Origin: Pseudomonadales bacterium
GTDB taxonomy: Bacteria > Pseudomonadota > Gammaproteobacteria > Pseudomonadales > Azotimanducaceae
DNA length: 55,259 nt
Direction of reading: 5' to 3'
Assembly (NCBI GenBank): GCA_019634925.1
Contig: JAHCAL010000010.1
Location: 1-55,259 of the forward strand
Below are positions 8,070-15,957 of the stretch, one piece after another. The first letter of the stretch is position 1, and each line of letters starts with the position of its first letter. The translations under genes were made by a program, and so were the position numbers. Under the pieces are notes generated by a model. That model did no database searches. It was not told the DNA's origin and worked only from the letters and a program-made list of their open reading frames with translations.

Positions 8070-8294
8070 ATGAAATTTTCCACCGCACTCGCGACCGTGA
8101 CATTGGTGTCGGCCGCATTCCTTGCCGGTTGCGGCAAGGACGAATCGGCCGCCGACAAGGCCATCGAGGGCACCAAGGACGCGCTGGATCTGCGTGAATA
8201 CGAGCAGCTGAAGGATGCCGCCGAGGACGCCCGCGACGCGCTCGAAGACGCCGCGGACCGGGTCAGCGAGCAGGTCGAGGCCACCCGCGACTAA
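8070..8294 (+). CDS. Small lipoprotein with acidic coiled-coil tail
   Basis: A 74-residue protein starting MKFSTALATVTLVSAAFLAG and then Cys, a good lipobox (LAGC, Cys at residue 21). The mature part is almost entirely charged helix (repeating Ala-Glu-Asp with Lys/Arg), likely a short coiled coil in the periplasm. GAGG lies 9 bases before the ATG. It is not a recognised family; the layout resembles Lpp-like or entericidin-like small lipoproteins. It is last in the crotonase-LLM-SDR run and converges on the DUF2269-like gene. Confidence 0.72.
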   Translation: MKFSTALATVTLVSAAFLAGCGKDESAADKAIEGTKDALDLREYEQLKDAAEDARDALEDAADRVSEQVEATRD

Positions 8295-8312
8295 AGCCGC
8301 GTACGCTGGACG

Positions 8313-8798
8313 TCAGCGCTCGGCGGGGCGGCGCGAGAACCTCGGCCGCCATACCGCCAGCACGATGTTGGCGACGGATACCGCGATGAGCACCCACAGG
8401 CCGCCCCACTCGGTCCGCAGCACCGCCTCGAGCCGCGCCGGATCGCTCTGACCGGCGGCCGCCTGCGCGGTGAGTTCGGCCGCGCGGCTGGCGGTCGCGC
8501 TGATGGTGATCAGCGTGCCTTCGAACATCGCGAGCCCGAGCAGGACTTTCATCCAGACCCAGCCGGCGTCCATGTAGGCGCGCGTGCCGGCGATCGCGAG
8601 CAGTCCGCTGATGAGCACCACCAGCAGCGAGGGCACCAGCAGCCACTTCGAGATCATCGCGATGCCGTGCCGGGTGCCTGCGTAAGCCGCCAGGGAATCG
8701 GTGGGTGCCGTGGCCACCAGCACGACACACGTCGCGAGCGCGCCCAACACACCGACCGCGCCGAGCTGATGCAGGAACCTGACAAGCTGTCGATACAT
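8313..8798 (-). CDS. DUF2269-like integral membrane protein
   Basis: A 161-residue protein with four predicted membrane helices (about residues 13-30, 48-70, 80-100 and 130-150). The N-terminus MYRQLVRFLHQLGAVGVLG, with His in helix 1, and the WLLVPSLLVVLISGLLAI helix match the DUF2269 type of uncharacterised membrane proteins. Between helices 3 and 4 lies a polar Ala/Glu/Gln loop. The conserved His could bind haem or metal, but this is inference. It lies 24 bases downstream of the SDR stop on the same strand. Confidence 0.6.
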   Translation of the reverse strand: MYRQLVRFLHQLGAVGVLGALATCVVLVATAPTDSLAAYAGTRHGIAMISKWLLVPSLLVVLISGLLAIAGTRAYMDAGWVWMKVLLGLAMFEGTLITISATASRAAELTAQAAAGQSDPARLEAVLRTEWGGLWVLIAVSVANIVLAVWRPRFSRRPAER

Positions 8799-8822
8799 CT
8801 CGGTGGCCGTGGCCCGCCGCGC

Positions 8823-9731
8823 TCAGTAGCGGCGCAACTCCGGCGGCTCGCCCGTGGTGCCCCGGGTGATGCCGGCATAGCGCGAATGGCGGCCGGACGT
8901 CTTCGGAAACTTGCGCGAGAGTTCCGGCCCGGCCGCGGTCAGCCCGCCGTCGACGACGATCTTCTCGCCGGTCACGAAACGCGCGTCGTCACTCGCGAGG
9001 AACAGCGCTACCCCGGCGATGTGCTCGCCGCTGCCGTGCTCGGGCCATGGCTGCGCCACCCGGAACCTGGCTTCCAGTTCATCCATCGAGCCACCCGCCG
9101 CCGCCAGCGGCGTCGCGATGAAACCGGGACAGATCGCGTTGACCCGGATCCGGTCCGCGGCGAGTTCCACGGCCGCGCCCATGGTCATGTTGACGACGGC
9201 CGCCTTGGCGGACGAATAGGCGAGCGGGCCGGCATCGCCGGAGAGCCCGGCAATGGAGGCGGTATTGATGATCGAGCCGCCCCGCCCCTGCGCGCGCATG
9301 ATGCGCGCCGCGTGCTTGATGCCGAGGAACACCCCACGGACCAGCACGCCGAACGTATAGTCCCAGTCCGCCACCGTGGTTTCGGTCAGGGGGCCGATCG
9401 CGCCGCCCACGCCGGCATTGTTGAACACCACGTCGAGCCCGCCGAACGCATCGACGGCGCAGCGGAGCATCGACTCCACGTCGGCTTCCTGGGCGACGTC
9501 GGTGCGGATGAACCGGACCCGTTCGGCATGACCGCGCGCCGTGGCCTCGGCGACGGTCGCGGCCCCGGTGGTCGCATTGAAATCGGCGACGACCACGTTC
9601 GCGCCCTCGTCGAGGAAGCGCAGCACGGTCGCGCGGCCCATGCCGCTCGCGCCGCCGGTCACGACGGCGGTGCGGCCGTGCAGGCGTCCGGCGCGGTTCA
9701 GACCTGCACCCAGCCGTTCGGCGTGCGGCAC
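8823..9731 (-). CDS. Short-chain dehydrogenase/reductase with classical SDR motifs
   Basis: A classical SDR. TAVVTGGASGMGRA is the Rossmann motif, NNAGVGG follows, Ser is in NTASIAG, and the catalytic YSSAK precedes VRVNAICPGFIATPL. The C-terminal VTGEKIVVDGGLTAAGP is also typical, so an intact NAD(P)-linked oxidoreductase is expected. The start is uncertain. GTG 9731 gives 302 residues and overlaps the upstream gene by 34 bases. GTG 9797 would add residues that look like an out-of-frame copy of the upstream gene. A CTG at 9701, overlapping the upstream stop as CTGA, gives 292 residues. AGGAGG lies about 13 bases before GTG 9731. The substrate is unknown. Confidence 0.85.
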   Translation of the reverse strand: MPHAERLGAGLNRAGRLHGRTAVVTGGASGMGRATVLRFLDEGANVVVADFNATTGAATVAEATARGHAERVRFIRTDVAQEADVESMLRCAVDAFGGLDVVFNNAGVGGAIGPLTETTVADWDYTFGVLVRGVFLGIKHAARIMRAQGRGGSIINTASIAGLSGDAGPLAYSSAKAAVVNMTMGAAVELAADRIRVNAICPGFIATPLAAAGGSMDELEARFRVAQPWPEHGSGEHIAGVALFLASDDARFVTGEKIVVDGGLTAAGPELSRKFPKTSGRHSRYAGITRGTTGEPPELRRY

Positions 9732-10648
9732 GACGTCACGGACGCCTCCTCGGAGGTACCGTCGGCCAGCGTGACGCGCTGCGTGGTCGTGTAGCACTCG
9801 GCCGCCATCGCCACCTCGACCTGCCGCGTTCCGGCCGCGGCAGGCGGGCCAGGGTCAGGCTGCTTGGCAGCCTGCTTCGGCGCCGGCTTCTGTACCGGCT
9901 TCTGTAACGGCTTTTGGGCCGCAGGCGGGGCCGCCGCGCGAACACTCTCGGCAACCGGCACCGGTTCGATTGCCACTCCGTCGAGGTAGCCCTTCCCGAT
10001 CGGCCCCTCGCCGACCAGGTACCAGTCGGTCTGCTGCACCCGCGCGATGGCGTTGATGCGATCGCCCTGGCGAAGCTCGGCCACCGGGGTGTACTGCGCC
10101 CCGGGGCCGCTCAGGATCGACGCAACATCCACACGCACACGATAGGGCTCACCCACCGCATCCAGTATCGGAGCGGTGAGTTCGACGGTTTCCTCGACCG
10201 TCACGGCGGTCGCGGCGGGCGGCCGCGGCTCGGCGGGCATCGACTGCACCTCGCCGCGCGCGCCGGATTCCGGGTTTTCCCAGACCTGGGGCTCACCGGT
10301 GCGGATGGCGCGCTCGCGCGCTTCGGAGGCCTGCTCGAGGTCCTCGCGCGTCATGCGGGCAACGAATTCCTCGGAGAAACTGCCGACGACCGAATCGGTG
10401 AGATTCCGGCACCAGGCATCCGGGGTCGATCCGCAGAATCGATCGGTCGCGCTGGTCACCGCGGCCTGCGGCACCATGGCGCGTATGGACTCGACGGTAC
10501 CGCCGCGCACTTCGCGACTCAGGCGATCCAGGAACCCGCTGGCCGAGTGGACGTCCGGCGCCCAGAGCGCCAAGGAGGCAACGAACGACGTGACGACCAG
10601 AAGAAAGCTGGCTCCGGTGGGTGTCGACGGTGGCCGCGGAAGAGGCAT
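9698..10648 (-). CDS. Exported protein with SH3b-type domain and surface-antigen-like C-terminus
   Basis: A 316-residue protein. A hydrophobic N-terminal segment (about residues 13-33) ending in HSAS acts as signal peptide or anchor. Residues about 40-120 hold a Cys-containing helical region (DRFCGSTPDAWCRNL). Residues about 165-225 form a bacterial SH3-like domain (YRVRVDVASILSGPGAQYTP, then ELRQGDRI and a WYLV strand). A Lys/Pro/Gln-rich linker (KPLQKPVQKPAPKQAAKQ) leads to a C-terminal module with paired Cys (CYTTTQRVTLADG and SCRTPNGW), as in 17-kDa surface-antigen-type proteins. It sits beside the Ser/Thr kinase, whose C-terminus has a similar Cys/NG pattern. A cell-envelope sensor or scaffold role is inference. 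Confidence 0.65.
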   Translation of the reverse strand: MPLPRPPSTPTGASFLLVVTSFVASLALWAPDVHSASGFLDRLSREVRGGTVESIRAMVPQAAVTSATDRFCGSTPDAWCRNLTDSVVGSFSEEFVARMTREDLEQASEARERAIRTGEPQVWENPESGARGEVQSMPAEPRPPAATAVTVEETVELTAPILDAVGEPYRVRVDVASILSGPGAQYTPVAELRQGDRINAIARVQQTDWYLVGEGPIGKGYLDGVAIEPVPVAESVRAAAPPAAQKPLQKPVQKPAPKQAAKQPDPGPPAAAGTRQVEVAMAAECYTTTQRVTLADGTSEEASVTSCRTPNGWVQV

Positions 10649-10768
10649 GGCCTGGGTCCCCAGTGACAGGTTTGCGCCCCGATGTTATGCCCCGCTAGGC
10701 GCAAACACCATACGCGGTTCGGTGGCGCAGATCACGCCCGACACGAGCGCCGGGCGCTGCTGCAAGGG

Positions 10769-10933
10769 CTACGCTTCGATACCTCGATCCAGGCCCGCCA
10801 TACGCCTGCGGACCTCCGAGATCGGCGCGCCGTCGCTGCGGGTGCGCCTGGCGAATCCATTCGCCTTCCAGGGCTTGCAGAGCAGGCAACCGGCGCGACG
10901 GTTCTTCGGGCGTCTGCGTTTGTGATGAGCCAT
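10769..10933 (-). CDS. 54-residue Cys/Arg-rich microprotein
   Basis: A very small gene (54 residues, ATG first base 10933, TAG at 10771-10769). The protein begins MAHHKRRRPKNRRAGCLLCK, continues with PWKANGFARRTRSDGAP and ends GLDRGIEA. It is strongly basic with one CxxC motif (Cys16, Cys19), suggesting a single zinc knuckle or rubredoxin-half-like site and nucleic-acid or ribosome binding. A GGAG lies upstream (about 10 bases). The pattern RRAGCLLCKPWK is reminiscent of conserved, unnamed gammaproteobacterial microproteins. No function is known to me. It lies between the kinase and the SH3 protein, on the same strand. Confidence 0.65.
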   Translation of the reverse strand: MAHHKRRRPKNRRAGCLLCKPWKANGFARRTRSDGAPISEVRRRMAGLDRGIEA

Positions 10934-11083
10934 GACCACTGCTCCGGCGGCGGTGCTGCCCGGTCGGGCACCAGCCGCGCATGATCGGACAATCCCGCCG
11001 GCGCATCCAGCGATCGGGCAACGCCGCTTCGGGGCCCGACCGGATGCCTGGCCGGTCGCGAGGCCTCGCGCAATCGGCCGGCA

Positions 11084-12715
11084 TCACGACGACTGAATCG
11101 GCCCCGCACTCTGCAGATCGCGCTCGAATCCGTTGCGCGTGCAATAGGTCCGGATCTGCGTGCGCCGCAGCTCGCCCAGCCGCACGGTCTCTTCCACGTC
11201 GAGCATGTACGGGCATTCCTCGCTCTGCAGCCGGCGCGGATTGACCACCTGCACGGATCCGGCGAGTGGCGCGCGCTCCCATGCGTAGCCGTCGAGCGCC
11301 TCCTGGACCTTGGCCATCAGCGCGACCTGGTCTGCGCAGCCCTCGGCGAGACACGCGTCGAAGCGGGCACGGTTGGATACGTACGCGAGCAAGGCACCCG
11401 CGATCTGCGTGTCGCGATACGCGGTCACCGAGGCCGGCACCTCGAGCCCGGCCAGGATCGCATGCTCGTCGAGCGGCGGCGGCGCGGGGTTCACATCGGG
11501 CTCAGCCGGACCCGGGTCGGGCTCGGAACCGGCCGCCGGCACGGCGTCGGTCGCGCCAGCTTCCGCATCCGACCCGGCGCGCGCGCCTGCGGTTTGCGCC
11601 CGCTCGGTCGCCGGATCGGGTTCCACCGCAGCCGGCGGCGCAGACACGATGCCCGTCGGGCTGCCGCCCCCGTCCACCCCGCCCAGGACATACCAGCCGA
11701 CCGCGGCACCGGCGCCCAGGACGGCCAGCACGAGCGCGACGAGGCCGCGGCCGGGTGACGCCCGGCGCGATTCCGCCGCCGGGGCATCACGCCTGCGCAC
11801 CACGGTGGCGTCCGGATCCGGCGCGCCGGCATCCGGGTCAGCCGACTCGATGAGGGCCCGGAACGCGGCCGCGCTCTGCGGCCGCGCCGCCGGATCGAGC
11901 GCGAGCCCCTGGTCGATCGCGCGCAGCAGCTGCTGGCTGTAGCGTCCCGCACCGGCGACCGACGCCGGGACGTGTTCGGCACCCTGCTGGCGCGCGATGG
12001 CGTCGGTCGGCTTGCTGCCGGCGATCACCCGGTAGAGCGTACCGGCCAGGGCATAGAGGTCGGTCCAGGGGCCCTGGCGACCGCTGGCGCCGTACTGCTC
12101 GAACGGCGAATAGCCCGCGGTGATGATGCTGGTCAGCGCCGTGGTCGCGCCCTGGCCGTGCGCGCGGCTCGCGCCGAAGTCGAGCAGCACCGGGGTGCCG
12201 TCACCGCGGATGAAGATGTTGTCGGGCTTGATGTCACGGTGCAGCAGTCCCTTGTCGTGAACCTTCTCGAGGCCTTCGAGCAGCGGCAGCAGGATGCGCC
12301 CGACCAGCGTCTGCTCCGGAACGCCGTTCGGGTAACGGCCGACCCAGGCTTCCAGGTTGTCGCCTTCCTCGTAGTCCATGACCAGATAGGCGGTGCCGTT
12401 GGCCTCGAGGAATCGCGCGACCGCCACGATATTGGGGTGGCGGAACAGCGCGAGCGTACGCGCCTCGTCGACGAACCGCGTGAGTCCCCACTCGAACATC
12501 TCGCGGTCCGCCTCGGTCCGCGGCCGCACGACCAGATCGTCGCCCCGCTCCGCGAACTGCCTGGGCAGGTATTCCTTGATCGCCACGTCGCGCTGCAGGC
12601 GCACGTCATGGCCGCGATAGGTGATGCCGAAACCGCCCTGGCCGAGTACGCGGGTAATGCGGTAGTCGTCGAGCTGGTAGTCGAGCGGCAGCGCCATGCC
12701 CTGCGGATCCGCCAT
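11084..12715 (-). CDS. Membrane-anchored eukaryotic-type Ser/Thr protein kinase
   Basis: A 543-residue PknB-type kinase. The glycine loop LGQGGFGITY is near residues 24-33, ATP Lys47 is in VAIKEY, and a helix Glu is near 84. The catalytic HRDIKPDN is at 159-166 and LDFGAS at 178-183, so all key residues are present. The activation segment TAGYSPFEQYG follows. A single membrane helix is predicted at about 324-346, after a basic stretch. The periplasmic part is a long Ala/Pro/Glu-rich linker ending in a Cys-containing domain (about 415-543) with CLAEGC, SEECPYMLDV and TYCTRNGF. No PASTA repeats are seen. It probably signals envelope state to cytoplasmic targets. Neighbours are a small SHOCT-like lipoprotein, a basic microprotein and an SH3-type exported protein. 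Confidence 0.9.
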   Translation of the reverse strand: MADPQGMALPLDYQLDDYRITRVLGQGGFGITYRGHDVRLQRDVAIKEYLPRQFAERGDDLVVRPRTEADREMFEWGLTRFVDEARTLALFRHPNIVAVARFLEANGTAYLVMDYEEGDNLEAWVGRYPNGVPEQTLVGRILLPLLEGLEKVHDKGLLHRDIKPDNIFIRGDGTPVLLDFGASRAHGQGATTALTSIITAGYSPFEQYGASGRQGPWTDLYALAGTLYRVIAGSKPTDAIARQQGAEHVPASVAGAGRYSQQLLRAIDQGLALDPAARPQSAAAFRALIESADPDAGAPDPDATVVRRRDAPAAESRRASPGRGLVALVLAVLGAGAAVGWYVLGGVDGGGSPTGIVSAPPAAVEPDPATERAQTAGARAGSDAEAGATDAVPAAGSEPDPGPAEPDVNPAPPPLDEHAILAGLEVPASVTAYRDTQIAGALLAYVSNRARFDACLAEGCADQVALMAKVQEALDGYAWERAPLAGSVQVVNPRRLQSEECPYMLDVEETVRLGELRRTQIRTYCTRNGFERDLQSAGPIQSS

Positions 12716-12764
12716 GCTCAGGCGACCGCTCGCAAGCTGCAGGCACCCGCCGCGATCGAACCGG

Positions 12765-12995
12765 TCACCGGGAGGCGCCCGCTTCCTTCGTCAGCACGTG
12801 CTCGAGCGAGACGATCGCGCTGCGCAGGCGCTGGTACTCCTCTTCGTTCATCGCGCCCTGTTCGTAGGCAGCCTTGAGGTCGATCAGCTGCTGACCGAAC
12901 GACACCGACCCGAGGTCGATGTTGGTCGTCGGGTTACCGTTCCAGCACCCGGCCATCGGGACCAGCGCCGCCACGAGCACCAACGCCTTGAACAT
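12765..12995 (-). CDS. Small lipoprotein with SHOCT-like helix pair
   Basis: A 76-residue protein. MFKALVLVAALVPMAGC is a lipoprotein signal with lipobox MAGC (Cys at residue 17). The mature part carries LIDLKAAYEQGAMNEEEYQR, which matches the SHOCT pattern (helix, Gly, 'ItEEEF/Y' turn, helix) found at the ends of many membrane proteins. GGGAGG lies 6 bases before the ATG at 12995, which settles this start over an upstream in-frame ATG. It lies between the amidase and kinase genes and probably belongs to the kinase transcription unit. Confidence 0.72.
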   Translation of the reverse strand: MFKALVLVAALVPMAGCWNGNPTTNIDLGSVSFGQQLIDLKAAYEQGAMNEEEYQRLRSAIVSLEHVLTKEAGASR

Positions 12996-13040
12996 GTCAT
13001 ACCCTCCCGGAACGTCCATTGGAAACACCTCGACGCGAAC

Positions 13041-14480
13041 TCAGGTCCGGTCCGCGCCCTGGGCCATCACCCATTCGAGCGCGGGCGCGCGCCGCTGCCA
13101 GTCGGTCGCCCGCTCGAAGGCCAGCGCGACCCGCAATGCCATCGCCTCGTCGAACGCGCGCGCGTAGATCATGAGGCCGATCGGCAGCCCGGTACGCGTG
13201 AAACCGCACGGAACCGAAACCGCACACAGGTTGAGCAGATTACCCACGAAACAGTTGCGCAGGTAGCCGCCGGCGAAACGCATGTACGTCGCGAAGTCGG
13301 TATCCACCTCGGCGACCGGTGCCGCCGGCCACATGCAGGTCGGCGCGAGGATGACGTCCACCCGGTCGAACACCCGGTCGGCGGCGCGCCGCAGCGGCGC
13401 CAGCGCATCGAGCGCGCGGCGGTAATCGACTGCCGGGACCGCGCCGCCGGGCTGCATCCGCTGATACACCACCGGGTCGATTTCACCGGGCCGCCCGAGC
13501 AGCCGCGACTCGTTGACCGCGTAACCCTCGACCAGGGAAATCACGCTCGGTCGGGCCATCACTTCGGCCGCCGGCGTGAAGTCGATGCCCGCAACGCGGG
13601 CACCGAGGTCGGCGAAGACCGCACCGCTCGCGCGGACCGCGCGCTCGACCTCCGGATCGAGCGCTTCGAACAGGAGCCCTTCGCCGAACGCGATGCGCAG
13701 CCCCTCGACGCCGTCGTGGAGCGTGCGCCTCACGTCGACCGGCGCGACGCCCAGGGTGGCCGGATCGGCCGGGTCCGGGCCCTGCAGCGCGTCGAACACG
13801 AGCGCGAGGTCAGCGACGCTGCGGCCGAGCGGACCGATCGAATCCAGGGTGCTGCTCAGCGGATGGACGCCGGCACGACTGACCCGGCCGACAGTGGTCT
13901 TGAGCCCCGCGATGCCGCACAGCGCCGCTGGCGTGCGCACGGAGCACGCCGTGTCGGTTCCGGTCGCGACGGGCGCAAGGCCGGCCGCGACGGCGACCGC
14001 GGACCCGCTGCTCGAACCACCGGGCACCCGGTGCTCGCGAGACCAGGGATTGTGCGGCGTGCCGTGGCTGTGATTGATGCCGACCGAACCGAACGCGAAC
14101 TCGACCGTATTGGTCTTGCCGAGCAGGATCATGCCCGCCGCCGCCAGGCGCGCCGTAACGGTCGCATCCTGCCCCGCCACGTTGCCTTCGAGGGTGCGCG
14201 ATCCCGCGGTGGTGGGCAGCCCCGCGACGTCGAACAGGTCCTTGGCGACATACGGAACACCATGCAGCGGTCCGCGGTACTGGCCCGCGCGGATCTCGAG
14301 TTCCGCCGCCTCCGCCGCGGCCAGGGCCCGCTCCGGTGTGACCAGGCGGAACGCGTTGAGCGTGGGATCAAGTGCCTGGATACGGCGCAGCAGGTGATCG
14401 CACAGGCCGACCGGCGACAGCGCGCCGGTGCGGATGCGTTCCGCGAGATCGCTTGCCGTGAGCCGGTGCAGGTCGTTCAT
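13041..14480 (-). CDS. Amidase-signature family protein
   Basis: A 479-residue amidase-signature (GatA/FAAH-type) hydrolase of carboxamide bonds, probably cytoplasmic. The catalytic Lys is in GVPYVAKDLFDV (about residue 80). The Gly/Ser-rich signature GGSSSGSAVAVAAGLAPVA holds the cis-Ser, and the nucleophile Ser lies in GTDTACSVRTPAALCG. Most family members read TDTGGS there, so the AC in place of GG next to the nucleophile is a small deviation. The tail (NLLNLCAVSVPCGFTRTGLP) is typical. ATG 14480 (MNDLHRLTASDLAERI) is preferred over 14492. It is not part of a gatCAB operon, so a stand-alone amide or aryl-amide hydrolase is likely. Confidence 0.88.
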   Translation of the reverse strand: MNDLHRLTASDLAERIRTGALSPVGLCDHLLRRIQALDPTLNAFRLVTPERALAAAEAAELEIRAGQYRGPLHGVPYVAKDLFDVAGLPTTAGSRTLEGNVAGQDATVTARLAAAGMILLGKTNTVEFAFGSVGINHSHGTPHNPWSREHRVPGGSSSGSAVAVAAGLAPVATGTDTACSVRTPAALCGIAGLKTTVGRVSRAGVHPLSSTLDSIGPLGRSVADLALVFDALQGPDPADPATLGVAPVDVRRTLHDGVEGLRIAFGEGLLFEALDPEVERAVRASGAVFADLGARVAGIDFTPAAEVMARPSVISLVEGYAVNESRLLGRPGEIDPVVYQRMQPGGAVPAVDYRRALDALAPLRRAADRVFDRVDVILAPTCMWPAAPVAEVDTDFATYMRFAGGYLRNCFVGNLLNLCAVSVPCGFTRTGLPIGLMIYARAFDEAMALRVALAFERATDWQRRAPALEWVMAQGADRT

Positions 14481-14611
14481 AGGCCATCCCATCGCAGCGC
14501 ATCGCGGTCGACGGCGATTCTACTGCGCCGCCCGATCGGGGGAACCCTCGCACGGGATCGCGTACCATCCCCCGTGACCCTGCCGGGCAGAGACTGGAAA
14601 CGGAGGAAGTC

Positions 14612-15187
14612 ATGGCCTACAACCGCAACCAGGCTCGGGCATTGTGCACCGATACGGAATACGCCCAGTTCGAGGCCACGCTGGCCGACCACATAGAGCA
14701 GCACAGCGAGGCCCAACTGCTCTCCCGGATCAGGCGGCTGCGCACGCTGCGCGACAAGTACCGGGATCTCTACAAGCGCCAACGACTGGCGACGCGGGCC
14801 CGCACGGGCAGCAAGAAGGGCGGCAGTGCGGAGGTCAATGCGCGCACGGAAAAGAAGGCCCGGCTGTTCGAAGAGGCGATCAGGCGGCTCACCGATCGCA
14901 TGGCTTACCTCGAGCGTCGCAGCCGCAGCCAAGCGCTCGCGGCAGCCCGCGCGGAAGCGCAGGCACGCGCACGCGCGGCAGCCGCGGCACGCGCCGCCGC
15001 CCGGGCAACACGCAAGGCCGCCCAACGCCCGACCACGACGCGCACCGGCGGCGCCGGCTTCACGAGCCGCGGCGCTGCGACTGCCGACCGCAAGCGAACC
15101 CTGCAGAAGACCCGGGCGAAGAGTGTCCAGGCGCACGTCCGGGCACGCGGCAAACGCGCCCAGGCGCGGCGCGATTCGCGACGCTGA
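14612..15187 (+). CDS. Arg/Ala-rich basic coiled-coil protein of unknown function
   Basis: A 191-residue, highly basic protein. The first half (about residues 1-110) is a helical region with LLSRIRRLRTLRDKYRDLYK and regularly spaced Leu/Arg. The second half is a low-complexity Ala/Arg/Thr tail (ARAAAAARAAARATRKAAQ) reminiscent of histone-H1-like or AlgP-like DNA-binding tails. GGAGGA lies 6 bases before the ATG. It is oriented away from the amidase. A nucleoid or RNA-binding role is a guess based on charge and composition. Conservation of codon use and a clear ribosome site support a real gene. Confidence 0.65.
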   Translation: MAYNRNQARALCTDTEYAQFEATLADHIEQHSEAQLLSRIRRLRTLRDKYRDLYKRQRLATRARTGSKKGGSAEVNARTEKKARLFEEAIRRLTDRMAYLERRSRSQALAAARAEAQARARAAAAARAAARATRKAAQRPTTTRTGGAGFTSRGAATADRKRTLQKTRAKSVQAHVRARGKRAQARRDSRR

Positions 15188-15194
15188 CCCGGCG

Positions 15195-15800
15195 ATGGCC
15201 GAGATGCCGGTCGACAGCGACCACAGCTATACGGCGCGGGCATTCGACGGCCTGGACTGTTCCGGCGCCATGATCGCCCGATCGACTTTCGAGGACTGCG
15301 CGTTTCGCAACTGCCGCTTCGACGAGGCGACCTTCGAGCGCTGTCGCTTCGCCGAATGCACGTTCGTCGAATGCAATCTGAGCCTGATGCGCGTGCCGGG
15401 CACGCGCTTCTCCGACGTCGTGTTCGAAGACTGCAAGCTGGTCGGTGTCGACTGGACCCGGGCGGACTGGCCACGCATCGCGCTGCGCGCGCCGCTCGCC
15501 TTTCGCAGCTGCATCCTGACCGATACGTCGTTCCACGGCCTGCAGCTGCCGGAACTCGTCATGGAACACTGCCGCGCCCACGAGGTCGACTTTCGCGACG
15601 GAAACTTCGCGCGGGCGAGGTTCTGCTTCAGCGAACTGACCGGCAGCCTGTTCAATCGCACCGACCTCTCGGGCGCGGACTTCACCGACGCGACCGACTA
15701 CGAGATCGACCTGACCGCCAACCGGGTCGAGGACGCGGTGTTCTCGAGCCTCGAAGCCGTGCGCCTGCTGCGCCACCTGGGCATTCGCCTGGTGGACTGA
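15195..15800 (+). CDS. Pentapeptide-repeat protein
   Basis: A 201-residue cytoplasmic protein built from pentapeptide repeats, with every fifth residue Phe, Leu or Met (for example STFEDCAFRNCRFDEATFER, then CRFAECTFVECNLS). These repeats fold into a right-handed quadrilateral beta-helix. Repeats run from about residue 18 to 175 with a short break near 90-105 (DWPRIALRAPLAF), then resume. A helical C-terminal cap (DAVFSSLEAVRLLRHLGI) ends the protein. QnrB-like or McbG-like gyrase-protecting proteins share the architecture, but no specific gyrase loop is evident. The ATG lies 7 bases after the upstream stop, so it is probably co-expressed with the basic protein. Confidence 0.85.
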   Translation: MAEMPVDSDHSYTARAFDGLDCSGAMIARSTFEDCAFRNCRFDEATFERCRFAECTFVECNLSLMRVPGTRFSDVVFEDCKLVGVDWTRADWPRIALRAPLAFRSCILTDTSFHGLQLPELVMEHCRAHEVDFRDGNFARARFCFSELTGSLFNRTDLSGADFTDATDYEIDLTANRVEDAVFSSLEAVRLLRHLGIRLVD

Positions 15801-15957
15801 ACCGGCCGGATCGCGACCTCGGCACCCGCGGCGGCGCAGCCGGACGAGACCCGGGATCGATACCGCGGGCGGCGACCGCCTAACACGTGTCCGCACAAAT
15901 CCTCTGGAATTCCGGCCGCGCCGGGCTTACCTTCCCGCAGGTTCCAGGGGGCACGCC

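Noticed and set aside
9797..9797. GTG 9797 as start of the SDR
   Set aside because: The residues it adds read the upstream gene's coding sequence in another frame; a shorter start is more likely.
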